Below are positions 8,330 through 16,285 of a stretch of 33,622 nucleotides of DNA, in pieces. Below the pieces are notes generated by a model that ran no database searches, was not told the origin of the DNA, and was given only the letters and a program-made list of their open reading frames with translations. A program made the position numbers and the translations under genes. The stretch spans positions 1 through 33,622 of the forward strand of contig NZ_JALHLX010000028.1 of the NCBI RefSeq assembly GCF_022844385.1, written 5' to 3'. The number at the start of each line of letters is the position of its first letter. Positions within the stretch are counted from its first letter, which is position 1. The DNA comes from Hydrogenophaga sp. (lineage in GTDB: Bacteria; Pseudomonadota; Gammaproteobacteria; Burkholderiales; Burkholderiaceae_C).

Positions 8330-9949
8330 TCACACACGTGCGGTCTCGGGAGTGGCAGCATGTGCGGCATCAGGGCGGAGCGAGCGGTCGGTGCGGGCGC
8401 TGCTGCCTGACAGTCTGAAATGCTCGACCGCCTGCACCAGCAGCTGGGCCTGGGTGTTCAGGCTCGCCGCAGCCGCTGCAGACTCCTCGACCAGCGCGGC
8501 GTTCTGCTGGGTCGTCTGGTCCATCTGGCTGATCGCCTCCCCGACCTGACCGACCCCGGCGCTTTGCTCGACGCTGGAGCTGCTGATTTCGCCCACGATG
8601 TCACTGACCCGCTGGATGGAAGAGACGATCTCATGCATGGTGGTGCCGGCTTGATCGACCAGTGCCGTTCCCTGTTCGACGCGCTCGACGCTCGCACCAA
8701 TCAGCCCCTTGATCTCTTTGGCTGCTTCGGCACTGCGCTGGGCCAGGTTGCGCACCTCGGCGGCCACGACCGCAAAGCCGCGCCCCTGCTCGCCGGCGCG
8801 GGCGGCTTCCACTGCAGCGTTGAGCGCCAGGATGTTGGTCTGGAAGGCGATGCCATCGATCACGCCGATGATGTCGCTGATCTTCCTGCTGCTGTCGTTG
8901 ATGTCGCGCATGGTCTGGACCACCTGACCAACCACCGAGCCACCTTGCCTGGCCACAGTGCTTGCGCTGGACGCCAGCTGGTTGGCCTGACGGGCGTTGT
9001 CAGCATTCTGGTTGGCGCTCGAGCCCATCTGCTCCATGGACGCTGAGGTTTCCTCCAGCGCCGAGGCCTGCTCCTCGGTGCGCTGGCTCAGGTCGGCATT
9101 GCCTTGCGCGATCTGGGCGCTGGCTGTGGCCACGCTCTCGGCGTTCCCTCTCACTTCGGCCACCACCTTGACCAGGCTTTCGTTCATGGACTTGAGGGCG
9201 CGCAGCAAGTCGGCGACCTCGTTCCTGCCGCTGGGGTTGATCTGTGAGGTCAGATCGCCTGCGGCCACGGTCTCGGCGACTTTCACCGCCTCATTGATGG
9301 GCCGTGTGATGGAGCGGGTGATCCCGATGGCCAGTCCCACACCCAGCAGCAGCGAAAACGCGGCGGCAGAAATCATTGCAGTCTCCACGAGCACTTCGAG
9401 TTCGCGGGCCAGCTTGAACTCCTGAGCGGCCACATCCACCTGGAGCTGGATGAGTTGTTCAGACAGGCCGATGGCGGTTTGGGCCAGAGGCACGACCTTG
9501 TCGCTGTAGATCGTCCGCGCGCCTTCGACATCACCACTGCGCACAGCCGTGAGGACAGGCAGCAAACCGTCGTTCAGGAAGGCAGCACGGGCGGGGGCAT
9601 AGGCCTGAGCCAACTGAGCCTCTTTCGGCGTGAGGTGGGTGGCCATGAAGCCTTCCCAGATCGTGCTGATGCGTGCAGCGTTGGCCTGGACCTGCGCCTG
9701 GTTCTTCTCCAGGTCGTCCGGCTGGAGGATGGCGTCCATCACCAGCACGCGGTTGGTCATCATGAGTTGGTTGATGGTGGCCAGGTTGCCCAGAGGCACT
9801 GTGCGGTCTTCGTAGATGGTTTTGACTTCTGCGAACAGTTTGGCTGCGCCCACGAAGCCCGTGGCGGCCATGCCCACGATGAGCATCAGCAGCACGCCAA
9901 AGCCCAAACCCAGTCGGGTGCCGATCTTGAGGTTCTGGGTGAGGTTCAT
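8330..9949 (-). CDS. methyl-accepting chemotaxis protein (4HB-type sensor)
   Basis: 539 residues from the ATG at 9949, chosen because [13 protein letters not shown] leads straight into the first membrane helix and GGAGAAACGC precedes it; the frame is open further upstream but that part is not protein-like. TM1 is at about 11-35, a four-helix-bundle periplasmic sensor at 36-188, TM2 at about 190-212, HAMP at 213-265 ([19 protein letters not shown]), then the long signalling coiled coil. The highly conserved hairpin tip ([19 protein letters not shown] followed by [11 protein letters not shown]) lies at about 370-400 and would bind CheW/CheA. No C-terminal NWETF-like CheR tether is present; the tail ends in ...ATPETARV. 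It sits downstream of the FNR-type regulator, suggesting redox- or energy-linked taxis, but the ligand is unknown. Confidence 0.95.
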   Translation of the reverse strand: MNLTQNLKIGTRLGLGFGVLLMLIVGMAATGFVGAAKLFAEVKTIYEDRTVPLGNLATINQLMMTNRVLVMDAILQPDDLEKNQAQVQANAARISTIWEGFMATHLTPKEAQLAQAYAPARAAFLNDGLLPVLTAVRSGDVEGARTIYSDKVVPLAQTAIGLSEQLIQLQVDVAAQEFKLARELEVLVETAMISAAAFSLLLGVGLAIGITRSITRPINEAVKVAETVAAGDLTSQINPSGRNEVADLLRALKSMNESLVKVVAEVRGNAESVATASAQIAQGNADLSQRTEEQASALEETSASMEQMGSSANQNADNARQANQLASSASTVARQGGSVVGQVVQTMRDINDSSRKISDIIGVIDGIAFQTNILALNAAVEAARAGEQGRGFAVVAAEVRNLAQRSAEAAKEIKGLIGASVERVEQGTALVDQAGTTMHEIVSSIQRVSDIVGEISSSSVEQSAGVGQVGEAISQMDQTTQQNAALVEESAAAAASLNTQAQLLVQAVEHFRLSGSSARTDRSLRPDAAHAATPETARV

Positions 9950-10269
9950 GCGTTTCTCCAATTGGGTTGACCGAAGTTTGAATTCGCAAGCAATGCGATG
10001 CATGAAGCATCGGGACACTGGCCAAAAGGTGAAGCCTTGATTTGGGGGGGATATCCGGACGAATGCTGGAAATCTGAACGCCAAGTGACGAAACGCGCAC
10101 GAGCACCGGCCGAACTTCGGCGTCCTCCACCGCGATGTGCGCCTGTGCGAGGACATCTGATGGTCGAAAAGCCCTTCGCCAGCGACGCAAGCGATCGGTG
10201 GCCGTCGGCTCAATGGGCGCTGCATGAGCGGACCTTTGCCGACCCAGTCAAGGCTGGTGGCGCAACGCC
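9950..10269. promoter_or_regulatory. 320-bp region upstream of chemoreceptor with a perfect hairpin
   Basis: Between the FNR-type gene stop and the chemoreceptor start. It holds a perfect inverted repeat CGATGC-N5-GCATCG (9996-10012), about 47 bp before the ATG, and a seven-G tract near 10041. The repeat could be an operator or a leader hairpin. I found no clear sigma-28 or FNR motif and no coding sequence. Confidence 0.35.
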
Positions 10270-10986
10270 TTATTCGACAGCACGCCCTGACAGTGAGCTG
10301 CAATCAGGGGTCGTCAAGACGCCATGCCAGCGGTCGATCTTCCTGAACAAGCCCGTCTCGATCAAAAGGGCGATGTGCCTGGCGATGGTCTCGCGGCGTG
10401 CTCCCAGCACGTTGGCCAGCTCGGTATGGCTGGGAATGCGGAAGGACTGGTTGCCCTCTTCTGCAGCAATCAGGTGCAGCGCAACACACACCTTGGTGAG
10501 ATAACTTTCCTGGCGCAGCAGGTGAGACCAGTCACCCATGCAGCCCATGAAGTCGGTGATGGACTTGTAGAGTGCCTGCTGAAAGGGCGGATGGTGCATG
10601 GCGATCTCCCGGATCGCCTGGACATCCACTTCACAGACGCGCGTCGGGGTGATGGTCACCAGGCTCAGCATTGAGGGCTGACCAAAGGGCGCCGCGAAGC
10701 CGACCAGACGACCCTTGCCCAGCAACACGATGGGCTTGACCTCTCCACCGGGGCCCCGTCGCAAGCCATTGAGCAGTCCGACCTTGATCACCCCGAGTGT
10801 CTGCGCGTGAGCTCCCTGTGTCTCCAAACGCTCTCCGACCGCCAATGTGCGTTCGCGGGCCTGCAACCAGAGCTGTTCGTGTGTTGCCTGGGGCAGTGTG
10901 GCGAAAAGGCAGCGTGATTGCGTCGAGCAATGATCGCAGCGGGGTTTGCGGCTTTGCTCCGTCGTCAACTGAAGGGAATTGTTCAC
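10270..10986 (-). CDS. FNR-type Crp-family regulator with [4Fe-4S] cysteines
   Basis: 238 residues, starting at a GTG (10986) with only a weak ribosome site. The N-terminal [10 protein letters not shown] gives C17, C20 and C26 with the exact C-x2-C-x5-C spacing of E. coli FNR. The fourth cysteine (C118, in RVCEV) lines up with FNR C122 (MVCEI). All four ligands of the oxygen-labile [4Fe-4S] cluster are therefore present. A cyclic-nucleotide-binding fold (about 30-150), a dimerisation helix and a C-terminal winged HTH follow. The recognition helix RETIARHI keeps the Glu and Arg of FNR (ETISR) but has Ala for Ser, so half-site preference may differ from TTGAT. It is divergent from a PAS kinase; the intergenic region holds a matching palindrome. 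Confidence 0.9.
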   Translation of the reverse strand: MNNSLQLTTEQSRKPRCDHCSTQSRCLFATLPQATHEQLWLQARERTLAVGERLETQGAHAQTLGVIKVGLLNGLRRGPGGEVKPIVLLGKGRLVGFAAPFGQPSMLSLVTITPTRVCEVDVQAIREIAMHHPPFQQALYKSITDFMGCMGDWSHLLRQESYLTKVCVALHLIAAEEGNQSFRIPSHTELANVLGARRETIARHIALLIETGLFRKIDRWHGVLTTPDCSSLSGRAVE

Positions 10987-11127
10987 GCTCGTAAAAATTC
11001 GCGGGAATGTTGTATGTCAAAAGTTTGCTGCAACCCAGAAAACGACATGCAATTCTTGCGGCAACAACAGCGCAAGTCGATGCTAGTGGCCCAGACCATG
11101 TGAAATTCTTACGTGCAACAAACGTCT

Positions 11128-11141
11128 GTGATCTCAATCAC
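11128..11141. promoter_or_regulatory. putative FNR/CRP-type operator
   Basis: Perfect palindrome GTGAT-CTCA-ATCAC in the 295-bp region between the FNR-type gene and the divergent PAS kinase. It has the geometry of an FNR site (TTGAT-N4-ATCAA) with G in place of the first T, and overlaps a CRP-like TGTGA-N6-TCAC. The first base lies 142 bp from the regulator start and the last 140 bp from the kinase start, so it could serve either promoter. The remainder of 10987-11281 has no gene. Confidence 0.6.
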
Positions 11142-11281
11142 TAAGCATGCTGATAGTCCTGCGAATTCCTCACTTTTGTCGATGATCAATGCACGTGACG
11201 TGTTCAAACACCGAAGCAGATCATTGCAGGGCAACTTGAGGAGCCCGAGATCCATCACCCACTCATGAGGAGACGCCATCC

Positions 11282-12847
11282 ATGCGGGACACCACCGACG
11301 AGCTCAACGACCTGACCTCCTGGCTGCTTGTTCTGGAGAAGATCGTGGAGCAAAGCGCCAACATGGTGGTGATCACCGATTCTTCGCAACGGATCCGCTG
11401 GGTGAACCAGACCTACACCAGAATCACCGGCTGGAAGCTTGAAGAAGTACAAGGCAAGCGGGCAGGAGAGCAGTTGCACGGGCCCTTGACCGATCCTTTG
11501 ATCAAGCAACGCCTGCGCGATCGTTTGCTTCAAGGACGTTCGGTGCCTGCAGCCGAAATCGTCAACTATCGCAAGAACGGTGAGCCATACGTGGCGTTGC
11601 TGAATATCGAGCCCATCCGGGACGATCAGGGCAAGGTGGTGGCCTACTTTTCAATTCAGAGCGACATCAGCGAGAAGCGTGCGCTTGAAAAAGCCAACGC
11701 CGAGCTCCAGCACCATTTGCAGGTGGCTCAGCGGCTGGCGCGTCTCGGCCGCATCGAATTCAATGCCGCCACGGGCCTGGTGCGATGGTCCAGCGAGGTG
11801 TATTCCATCCTTGAGCTTCCCGGGGACGAAGCGCCCAAGACCCCTGAAGCCGTACTCGACTACCTCTGCCCGCAGACGCAACTGGAACTGCTCAAGGGAC
11901 TGGAAGAGGTCATGCAGAGCGGGGAGGAATTCGACCGTGAACTGCCCATAACGACCCACAAGGGGCGACGCCGGTGGGTGCGCTGCCGTGGAGTTCCGGT
12001 GAAAAACGGCGACAGGATCCGGCTTCCGGCGACGTGGACCGTCCAGGACGTGAGCCTGTACAAGGAATTGATTGAGCAAAAGCGCCTGACGAACGAGAAG
12101 CTGCGGGCCATGGTGGGCGAAAGGACACATCACCTTGAGGAGGCCAATCGTTCACTGGAGGCGTTTTCACACGCCCTGTCGCACGACTTGAAGAAGCCGG
12201 TCCGGCACATGGCCAGCTATGCTGAAATTCTGGAGGAATCCCTGGTGGCAGGTGACATGGCATCCGCCAAGTCCTATTGCCGGAAAATCGTCTCCGCCGG
12301 CAAACTTCTGCAGTCGCAGATTGACGGTCTGCTGCGTTTCTCGCGCCTGGGGCGGCTGGGGATCAGCCCTTCCCTGGTTGCCATGGCAGATCTGGTCAAC
12401 GAGTGTCTCGTGGAAGTGGCGGCCTCATTTCAGGATCGCCGGTTTCAGGCCGTTGGTGTGGAAGCATTGCCCGAAGTCCTGGTGGATCCCGTGCTGTTTC
12501 GCGAAGTCTGGACAAACTTGATCGACAACGCTTTCAAGTACAGCCGTCCTCAGGAAGTGATGCAGCTGGCCTTCGCTTGCGCCAGCACGGACAGTGGCTG
12601 GACGCTGTCCTTGAACGACAACGGCTGCGGATTCGATCCCGTCATGCAGTCGCACATCTTTCAGATGTTCGGTCGCGCCAACCCGGACGATGTCGTCAGC
12701 GGTGACGGTATCGGCCTGGCGCTGTGCCAGCGAATTGTCCTGGCGCATGGAGGCCGCATGTGGGCCGAATCTGCGCTGGGTGAGGGCTCCACCTTCTTTC
12801 TCTTCCTGCCGCTCGTTGCACCGGGCTCGATCTTCGGCGGACTTTGA
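11282..12847 (+). CDS. cytosolic PAS-PAS sensor histidine kinase
   Basis: 521 residues; GAGGAGACGCC precedes the ATG. There are no membrane segments. The first PAS domain (about 20-135) is strikingly LOV-like: GEQLHGPLTDP followed by NYRKNG and the beta strands of LOV modules. At the position of the photo-adduct cysteine in NCRFLQG there is a glycine, so flavin-adduct photochemistry is not expected. A second, weaker PAS (about 150-260) ends in RWVRCRG. A coiled coil leads to DHp with H301 in SHDLKKP, then a HATPase domain with NLIDNAFKYS, DNGCGFDP and GDGIGLALC. It belongs to the phytochrome-like kinase subfamily. No receiver domain or adjacent response regulator is seen. The divergent FNR-type gene and the shared operator suggest expression linked to oxygen or redox state. 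Confidence 0.93.
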   Translation: MRDTTDELNDLTSWLLVLEKIVEQSANMVVITDSSQRIRWVNQTYTRITGWKLEEVQGKRAGEQLHGPLTDPLIKQRLRDRLLQGRSVPAAEIVNYRKNGEPYVALLNIEPIRDDQGKVVAYFSIQSDISEKRALEKANAELQHHLQVAQRLARLGRIEFNAATGLVRWSSEVYSILELPGDEAPKTPEAVLDYLCPQTQLELLKGLEEVMQSGEEFDRELPITTHKGRRRWVRCRGVPVKNGDRIRLPATWTVQDVSLYKELIEQKRLTNEKLRAMVGERTHHLEEANRSLEAFSHALSHDLKKPVRHMASYAEILEESLVAGDMASAKSYCRKIVSAGKLLQSQIDGLLRFSRLGRLGISPSLVAMADLVNECLVEVAASFQDRRFQAVGVEALPEVLVDPVLFREVWTNLIDNAFKYSRPQEVMQLAFACASTDSGWTLSLNDNGCGFDPVMQSHIFQMFGRANPDDVVSGDGIGLALCQRIVLAHGGRMWAESALGEGSTFFLFLPLVAPGSIFGGL

Positions 12848-12852
12848 ACATG

Positions 12853-12885
12853 GCGCCTCTCGTTGACAGAAATGTCACGAGGCGC
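12853..12885. terminator. hairpin after PAS kinase
   Basis: GCGCCTC (12853-12859) pairs with GAGGCGC (12879-12885), and the stem extends by CGT/ACG across one unpaired base. It begins 6 bp after the kinase stop. There is no T-run, so this is a candidate terminator only. Confidence 0.35.
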
Positions 12886-12954
12886 TGACGCGCCAGGTTG
12901 ATGTTGGCCAGACCCGGCACCACGAACGAACGCACCAGACGAAACCGGTCATTT

Positions 12955-12980
12955 GCTGCAACCGCTGCAACCGCTGCAAG
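12955..12980 (+). repeat. three tandem copies of a 9-bp unit
   Basis: GCTGCAACC occurs twice and is followed by GCTGCAAG. It lies in the non-coding stretch between the PAS kinase and the small secreted-protein remnant. No function is evident. Confidence 0.6.
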
Positions 12981-13016
12981 CGATCAACTGGCTGCGCAAA
13001 CGAGTCTTCAGACATT

Positions 13017-13359
13017 TCAGTTTTGCCCAATGCAACTTCGCAATGCGTCGCGAGCAGCGGCACCATCTCTCCAACTCATTTTGAAAACTTCCTGTCTTTC
13101 AATGCTGACCATGAAGTCCTGCTTTTCTCCCATGCCCGCAAGGGCGGCGTTCATGCCTGGAACGGCGAACGTGAGCGTGCCGAAACCACGCATTTCGGGA
13201 TTGGACTGAGCGTTGAAAATTTTGACCGTTGCAGGCGTCCCACCGGACTGTGTGCGCGTGGCCGAGATTTCACTGAAACAAAAGGGCGCGAGCGCTGGGC
13301 ACACCAGTACATGGAAAAAAGGCAATCGTGATGCCTGATAAAAACTTGCGTTGTTCCAT
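13017..13359 (-). pseudogene. small secreted protein, apparently frameshifted at a six-T run
   Basis: Two overlapping frames together make a plausible secreted protein of about 113 residues. The frame starting at the ATG at 13359 gives MEQRKFLSGITIAFF, an ideal signal-peptide start. It then meets a run of six T on the minus strand (13315-13320 on the plus strand) and soon stops at 13270. Dropping one T continues in another frame as HVLVCPALAPFCFSEIS, completing the signal peptide. The remaining frame runs to a stop at 13017 with well-balanced protein-like sequence (TVKIFNAQSN, FGTLTFAVPGMN, KMSWRDGAAARDALRSC). Family unknown. It follows the BamE-like gene by 76 bp on the same strand. Either the gene is broken, the run is miscounted, or slippage occurs; no clear ribosome site precedes the ATG. 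Confidence 0.45.
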
Positions 13360-13435
13360 TGAACACATCGCAATGCGGCCGAGTCGCGGTCCCTCCAAGC
13401 CTTGGGTCCACGTCGAGCCATCCACCGTGCCAGGT

Positions 13436-13729
13436 TTACCTGGCGATCCGGCGACTGATCTCTGTCACCACACCCGAATGAAACGTGAGGACCGTCATGG
13501 TTTGACGGTCTCTGGCGTGTGGAAAGTAGGTCCAGGTTTTTTCCTCGGGCTCTCCCCGGACCAAGCGCCTGAACGCTTCGTGGTCGGGCTTGCCGATCTT
13601 CAGGATCACCTCGCCCTCGCCCATGCCCTTTCGAATGAACTTGCGCTCTCCGGCATCTGCCGCCAGGACCGATGCGGCGCCCAACGCCAGCAGGCACGCG
13701 ACGATCCGTGTGATCGAAGGCGCCTTCAT
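13436..13729 (-). CDS. BamE/SmpA-like small periplasmic protein
   Basis: 97 residues from the ATG at 13729 (MKAPSITRIVACLLALG...); an ATG 12 bp upstream is an alternative. A signal peptide ends near ASVLA (residue 23); no lipobox cysteine is present. The mature part KGMGEGEVILKIGKPD resembles the 'GM-x-x-x-x-V-x-x-x-x-GxP' helix of the BamE/SmpA/OmlA fold, followed by a WTYFP strand and a C-terminal TEISRR. Function is unknown; BamE itself is a lipoprotein of the barrel-assembly machine, and this is only a fold-level relative. It lies 53 bp after a small lipoprotein gene on the same strand, so the two are probably co-transcribed. Confidence 0.75.
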   Translation of the reverse strand: MKAPSITRIVACLLALGAASVLAADAGERKFIRKGMGEGEVILKIGKPDHEAFRRLVRGEPEEKTWTYFPHARDRQTMTVLTFHSGVVTEISRRIAR

Positions 13730-13782
13730 GGGCCAAGCCATCCAAGGAGCGCCCCAAGCCGCTGCGCCCTTGCCCGCCAGAT

Positions 13783-14178
13783 TCAACACCGCCCGGCCGC
13801 CTTCATCAAGGCGTTGCATTGTCCTGCGCTGTTGCGGTCTCCCGCTGCCGCGGGCGCCTTGCTGCCGCTGCGGTTCTGGCCACCCACCACGGCGTTGCAA
13901 ACGGCATCGGAGTGCGGTGTCTGTCCGAAGCTCATGGCCTTCTGGAAGGCCGTGGCTCCGTACAGGTAACAACGGTACGAGCCGCCGTTTTTGACGTTCA
14001 CCGTGTAGTTGACCCGGCCACCTGTGTCCTCGGTGCGGTCGGTGATGGTGAACTGGCCCACCGATCGCCCGACGGCCATGGCCGTGCGCGCTTCCAGATC
14101 CTCCTGCTTCATGGTGGAGGAACATCCCGTGAGAATCGCCAGTGGAGCGACGAACAGTGCGATGGCTCGAAAAAACAT
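13783..14178 (-). CDS. small lipoprotein, unknown function
   Basis: 131 residues. The start at 14178 is supported by GGAGATCTGC before the ATG and by a clear lipoprotein signal, MFFRAIALFVAPLAILTGC, with lipobox LTGC and Cys19. The residue after Cys is Ser, consistent with outer-membrane sorting. The mature part has a beta-rich region (QFTITDRTEDTGGRVNYTVNV) and three further cysteines (YRC, AVC, QCN) that may form a disulfide. The family is not recognised. It is the first of three same-strand small envelope genes and follows the large lipoprotein at 14265-16139 by 86 bp. Confidence 0.78.
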   Translation of the reverse strand: MFFRAIALFVAPLAILTGCSSTMKQEDLEARTAMAVGRSVGQFTITDRTEDTGGRVNYTVNVKNGGSYRCYLYGATAFQKAMSFGQTPHSDAVCNAVVGGQNRSGSKAPAAAGDRNSAGQCNALMKAAGRC

Positions 14179-14264
14179 GCAGATCTCCAAAGTGTTGATG
14201 AAATGAAACGGCTGTCTCAAGGCCCATGGGCCCGGATGACCTGTCGCGGGCAACAGGCCCGCAC

Positions 14265-16139
14265 TCAGCGGCCCGACGTGTAGCGCCGCAGCACGATCTC
14301 GTCGCCCACGTTGCCGAAAAACTGGGCCCAGCCCATGACGGCGTTGCCGCGTTCGTTCATGGCCAAGGCGGGCGGGTTCGAGGGGTCGGGGTAGTTCTCG
14401 TTCGCCACGGCGGCGGCCCAGCCTGCGGCGACGGTGTAGCGGGCGACCATGGCGTCCCTGCTGACCGGATCGGCCCAGGCAATCAATGCGTTGCGCGAAT
14501 CGTCGATACCGAGCGCCGGCAGACCCAGCCAGGTCCCTGCATTGGCCGCTCGCACCGCAGTCACGCCGGCGAATGCGCCACCCGCGGGCGCACTGGCCAC
14601 CCGCAGCGTGTTGTCGAATTCAACCCAGGCCACCATGGCGTCACCGCTGGCGTTGGCGCGCAACACAGGAATGCTGATGAAGCCCTGGCTGTTGGGAACC
14701 GGGGCCGTGACGGCACTGCTGCCCTGCGACCAGGCGCCCGATTCGTATCGTTTGAACCGGATGCCGTTGTTGCCGGTGCCACCGCTGATGTCGAGCTGTC
14801 CCCACGCCAGAAGCGCGTAGGCGTTGTCGGCCACGACGAGGTCGTGTCTTCCGATGCTTTGCAACGAACCGGCGTCTGCCACAGCTTGCGAAGGCGTTGT
14901 CCAGCCAGTGGCCACCGAGTACCGGTTGCTCCACAGCCCGTTGCCATTGCCTGCGCCGGAGCGCTTCCACACCGCCAGGGCTTCGCCGGCGGGTGTGACG
15001 CCCACGACGGGGTCGCCGTCCACGCTGCCCACCACTTCGTTGTTTTCCAGGAGTTCCGGCGTGCCCCAGCCGCCAACCGGCGTGTAGCGACTGGCGTAGA
15101 TGCTGAAGCGGGTCGCCGGTCCGATTTGCGACCACACGGCCACCGCGTTGCCAGCAGCGTCAACACCCACGGTGCTCTCGCCCACCACGCCTGCACTGTT
15201 CTCCACCCGGACTTCAGGCCCCCAACCATTCACCGGGTCGAGCGCCCGTGCGTGCAGGTCTTGCGTGCTGCCGGTCTGCGTCCACAGCAACATGCCGAAG
15301 CCGCTGTTGCGGTCGATGGAGAGCCGCAACCGGGTGACATTGCCCACGTTCGTTTCCAGCCGCTCGGGCGTGGACCAGGTGCCTCCGCCACTGGAGCGAC
15401 TGGCCCACACGTGGTTTTCGGCGGTGCCCGCCTGAAGGCGCAGCCACACCGCAGTGGCACGCTCGTTGTTGTCGATCACCACCACCGGCGCTGACGCTCC
15501 CGCGCCTGCCAGTCGCACCAGTTCGCCCCATCCTGCCACGGGTGCACTCACGCGGAACGCAGCGCTCACGCTTCGCGCGGCGCTCACAGCGACGCTGCAG
15601 GTGGGCGTGGTGCCGTTGCAGGCGCCGCCCCAGCCGTCAAACACCTGGCCGGCGCCAGCGGCAGCCGTGAGCGTCACCACCGTGTCTGCGTCGTAGCTCG
15701 CGCCACAGGTGCTGCCGCAGTCGATGCCGGCAGGGACCGAGGTCACGCGCCCGTCGCCGGTGGTCGATACGGTCAGCGGGAATCGTGTTGCGGGGCTGGC
15801 GCCAAAGTTGGCCCGCACAGTGCGCGCTTCGGTCATGGTCACCGTGCAGGTGAGCGCTGTGCCGGTGCAGGCGCCGCTCCATCCGTTGAGTTGCTGGCGC
15901 GAGCCGGGTGTGGCCGTGAGCGTGACGACGGTGCCTTCGGAAAAGTCGGCCACGCACTCGCTGCCGCAGCGGATGCCATCGGGCTGCGAGCTGATGAGGC
16001 CGTTGCCGCTGAGGGTGACGGTGAGGGATCGGGCGTTGGGCGTTGGAGGCATCGGTGCACCCGAGCCACCGCCGCCGCATGCGGCCAGCAGCACCACCGA
16101 GAGGAGGGCCGACAGAAGCCCGGTTGTTTTCGCATTCAT
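14265..16139 (-). CDS. large lipoprotein with two InlB-like repeats and a propeller-like region
   Basis: 624 residues. AAGGAGCTGG precedes the ATG at 16139. Signal sequence with lipobox LAAC (Cys21) and a flexible GGGGSGAP linker. Two tandem repeats of about 75 residues (about 37-112 and 118-193), each with a paired-cysteine CGS.C segment, a VVTLTA strand, a GWxGAC motif and a closing RTVxAxF strand, match divergent InlB B-repeat (Listeria-Bacteroides type) domains. The remaining 420 residues contain about six repeats of the form 'D..GNA.A.W.Q....I.A.RY....GW..P..L', suggesting a beta-propeller. Such proteins are surface-exposed; the ligand is unknown. A 10-bp inverted repeat lies upstream. 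Confidence 0.88.
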   Translation of the reverse strand: MNAKTTGLLSALLSVVLLAACGGGGSGAPMPPTPNARSLTVTLSGNGLISSQPDGIRCGSECVADFSEGTVVTLTATPGSRQQLNGWSGACTGTALTCTVTMTEARTVRANFGASPATRFPLTVSTTGDGRVTSVPAGIDCGSTCGASYDADTVVTLTAAAGAGQVFDGWGGACNGTTPTCSVAVSAARSVSAAFRVSAPVAGWGELVRLAGAGASAPVVVIDNNERATAVWLRLQAGTAENHVWASRSSGGGTWSTPERLETNVGNVTRLRLSIDRNSGFGMLLWTQTGSTQDLHARALDPVNGWGPEVRVENSAGVVGESTVGVDAAGNAVAVWSQIGPATRFSIYASRYTPVGGWGTPELLENNEVVGSVDGDPVVGVTPAGEALAVWKRSGAGNGNGLWSNRYSVATGWTTPSQAVADAGSLQSIGRHDLVVADNAYALLAWGQLDISGGTGNNGIRFKRYESGAWSQGSSAVTAPVPNSQGFISIPVLRANASGDAMVAWVEFDNTLRVASAPAGGAFAGVTAVRAANAGTWLGLPALGIDDSRNALIAWADPVSRDAMVARYTVAAGWAAAVANENYPDPSNPPALAMNERGNAVMGWAQFFGNVGDEIVLRRYTSGR

Positions 16140-16202
16140 GAAGTTCCAGCTCCTTGTATTGGGGATGGAACGGGATGCTAGGGAAGGGGGGCGCTGCGGC
16201 GA

Positions 16203-16256
16203 ACAGCACCTTCGGGCATGCGTCGAAAGCGTGGTTGACCTGCCCCAAGGTGCTGT
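16203..16256. repeat. 10-bp inverted repeat upstream of the large lipoprotein
   Basis: ACAGCACCTT (16203-16212) and its exact complement AAGGTGCTGT (16247-16256), centres 44 bp apart, about four helical turns. This places two oppositely oriented half-sites 63-117 bp before the lipoprotein ATG. Candidate operator pair or leader stem-loop. Confidence 0.5.
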
Positions 16257-16266
16257 CTTGCGCGCG

Positions 16267-16279
16267 CTGGGGCGGTGCC
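16267..16279. terminator. short GC hairpin after hybrid kinase
   Basis: GGGGC-GGT-GCCCC lies just past the hybrid kinase stop at 16286 (minus strand). The stem is 5 bp with no T-run, so termination is tentative. Confidence 0.3.
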
Positions 16280-16285
16280 CCCCGA

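Noticed and set aside
10041-10049. A seven-G tract as a phase-variation switch
   Set aside because: It is not in a coding region nor clearly between promoter boxes, and a single short run in GC-rich DNA is weak evidence.
9950-10060. A sigma-28-like flagellar promoter before the chemoreceptor
   Set aside because: A TCAAG element is present but the -10 does not resemble GCCGATAA at the right spacing.
11282-11700. A blue-light LOV photoreceptor call for the PAS kinase
   Set aside because: The adduct-forming cysteine is replaced by glycine, so only the fold-level similarity is reported.
12955-12980. The three 9-bp repeats as a CRISPR or iteron array
   Set aside because: Too few and too short, with no spacers and no replication gene nearby.
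14226-15494. A long plus-strand frame opposite the large lipoprotein
   Set aside because: The reverse frame has a lipobox, InlB-like repeats and a good ribosome site; this one has none.
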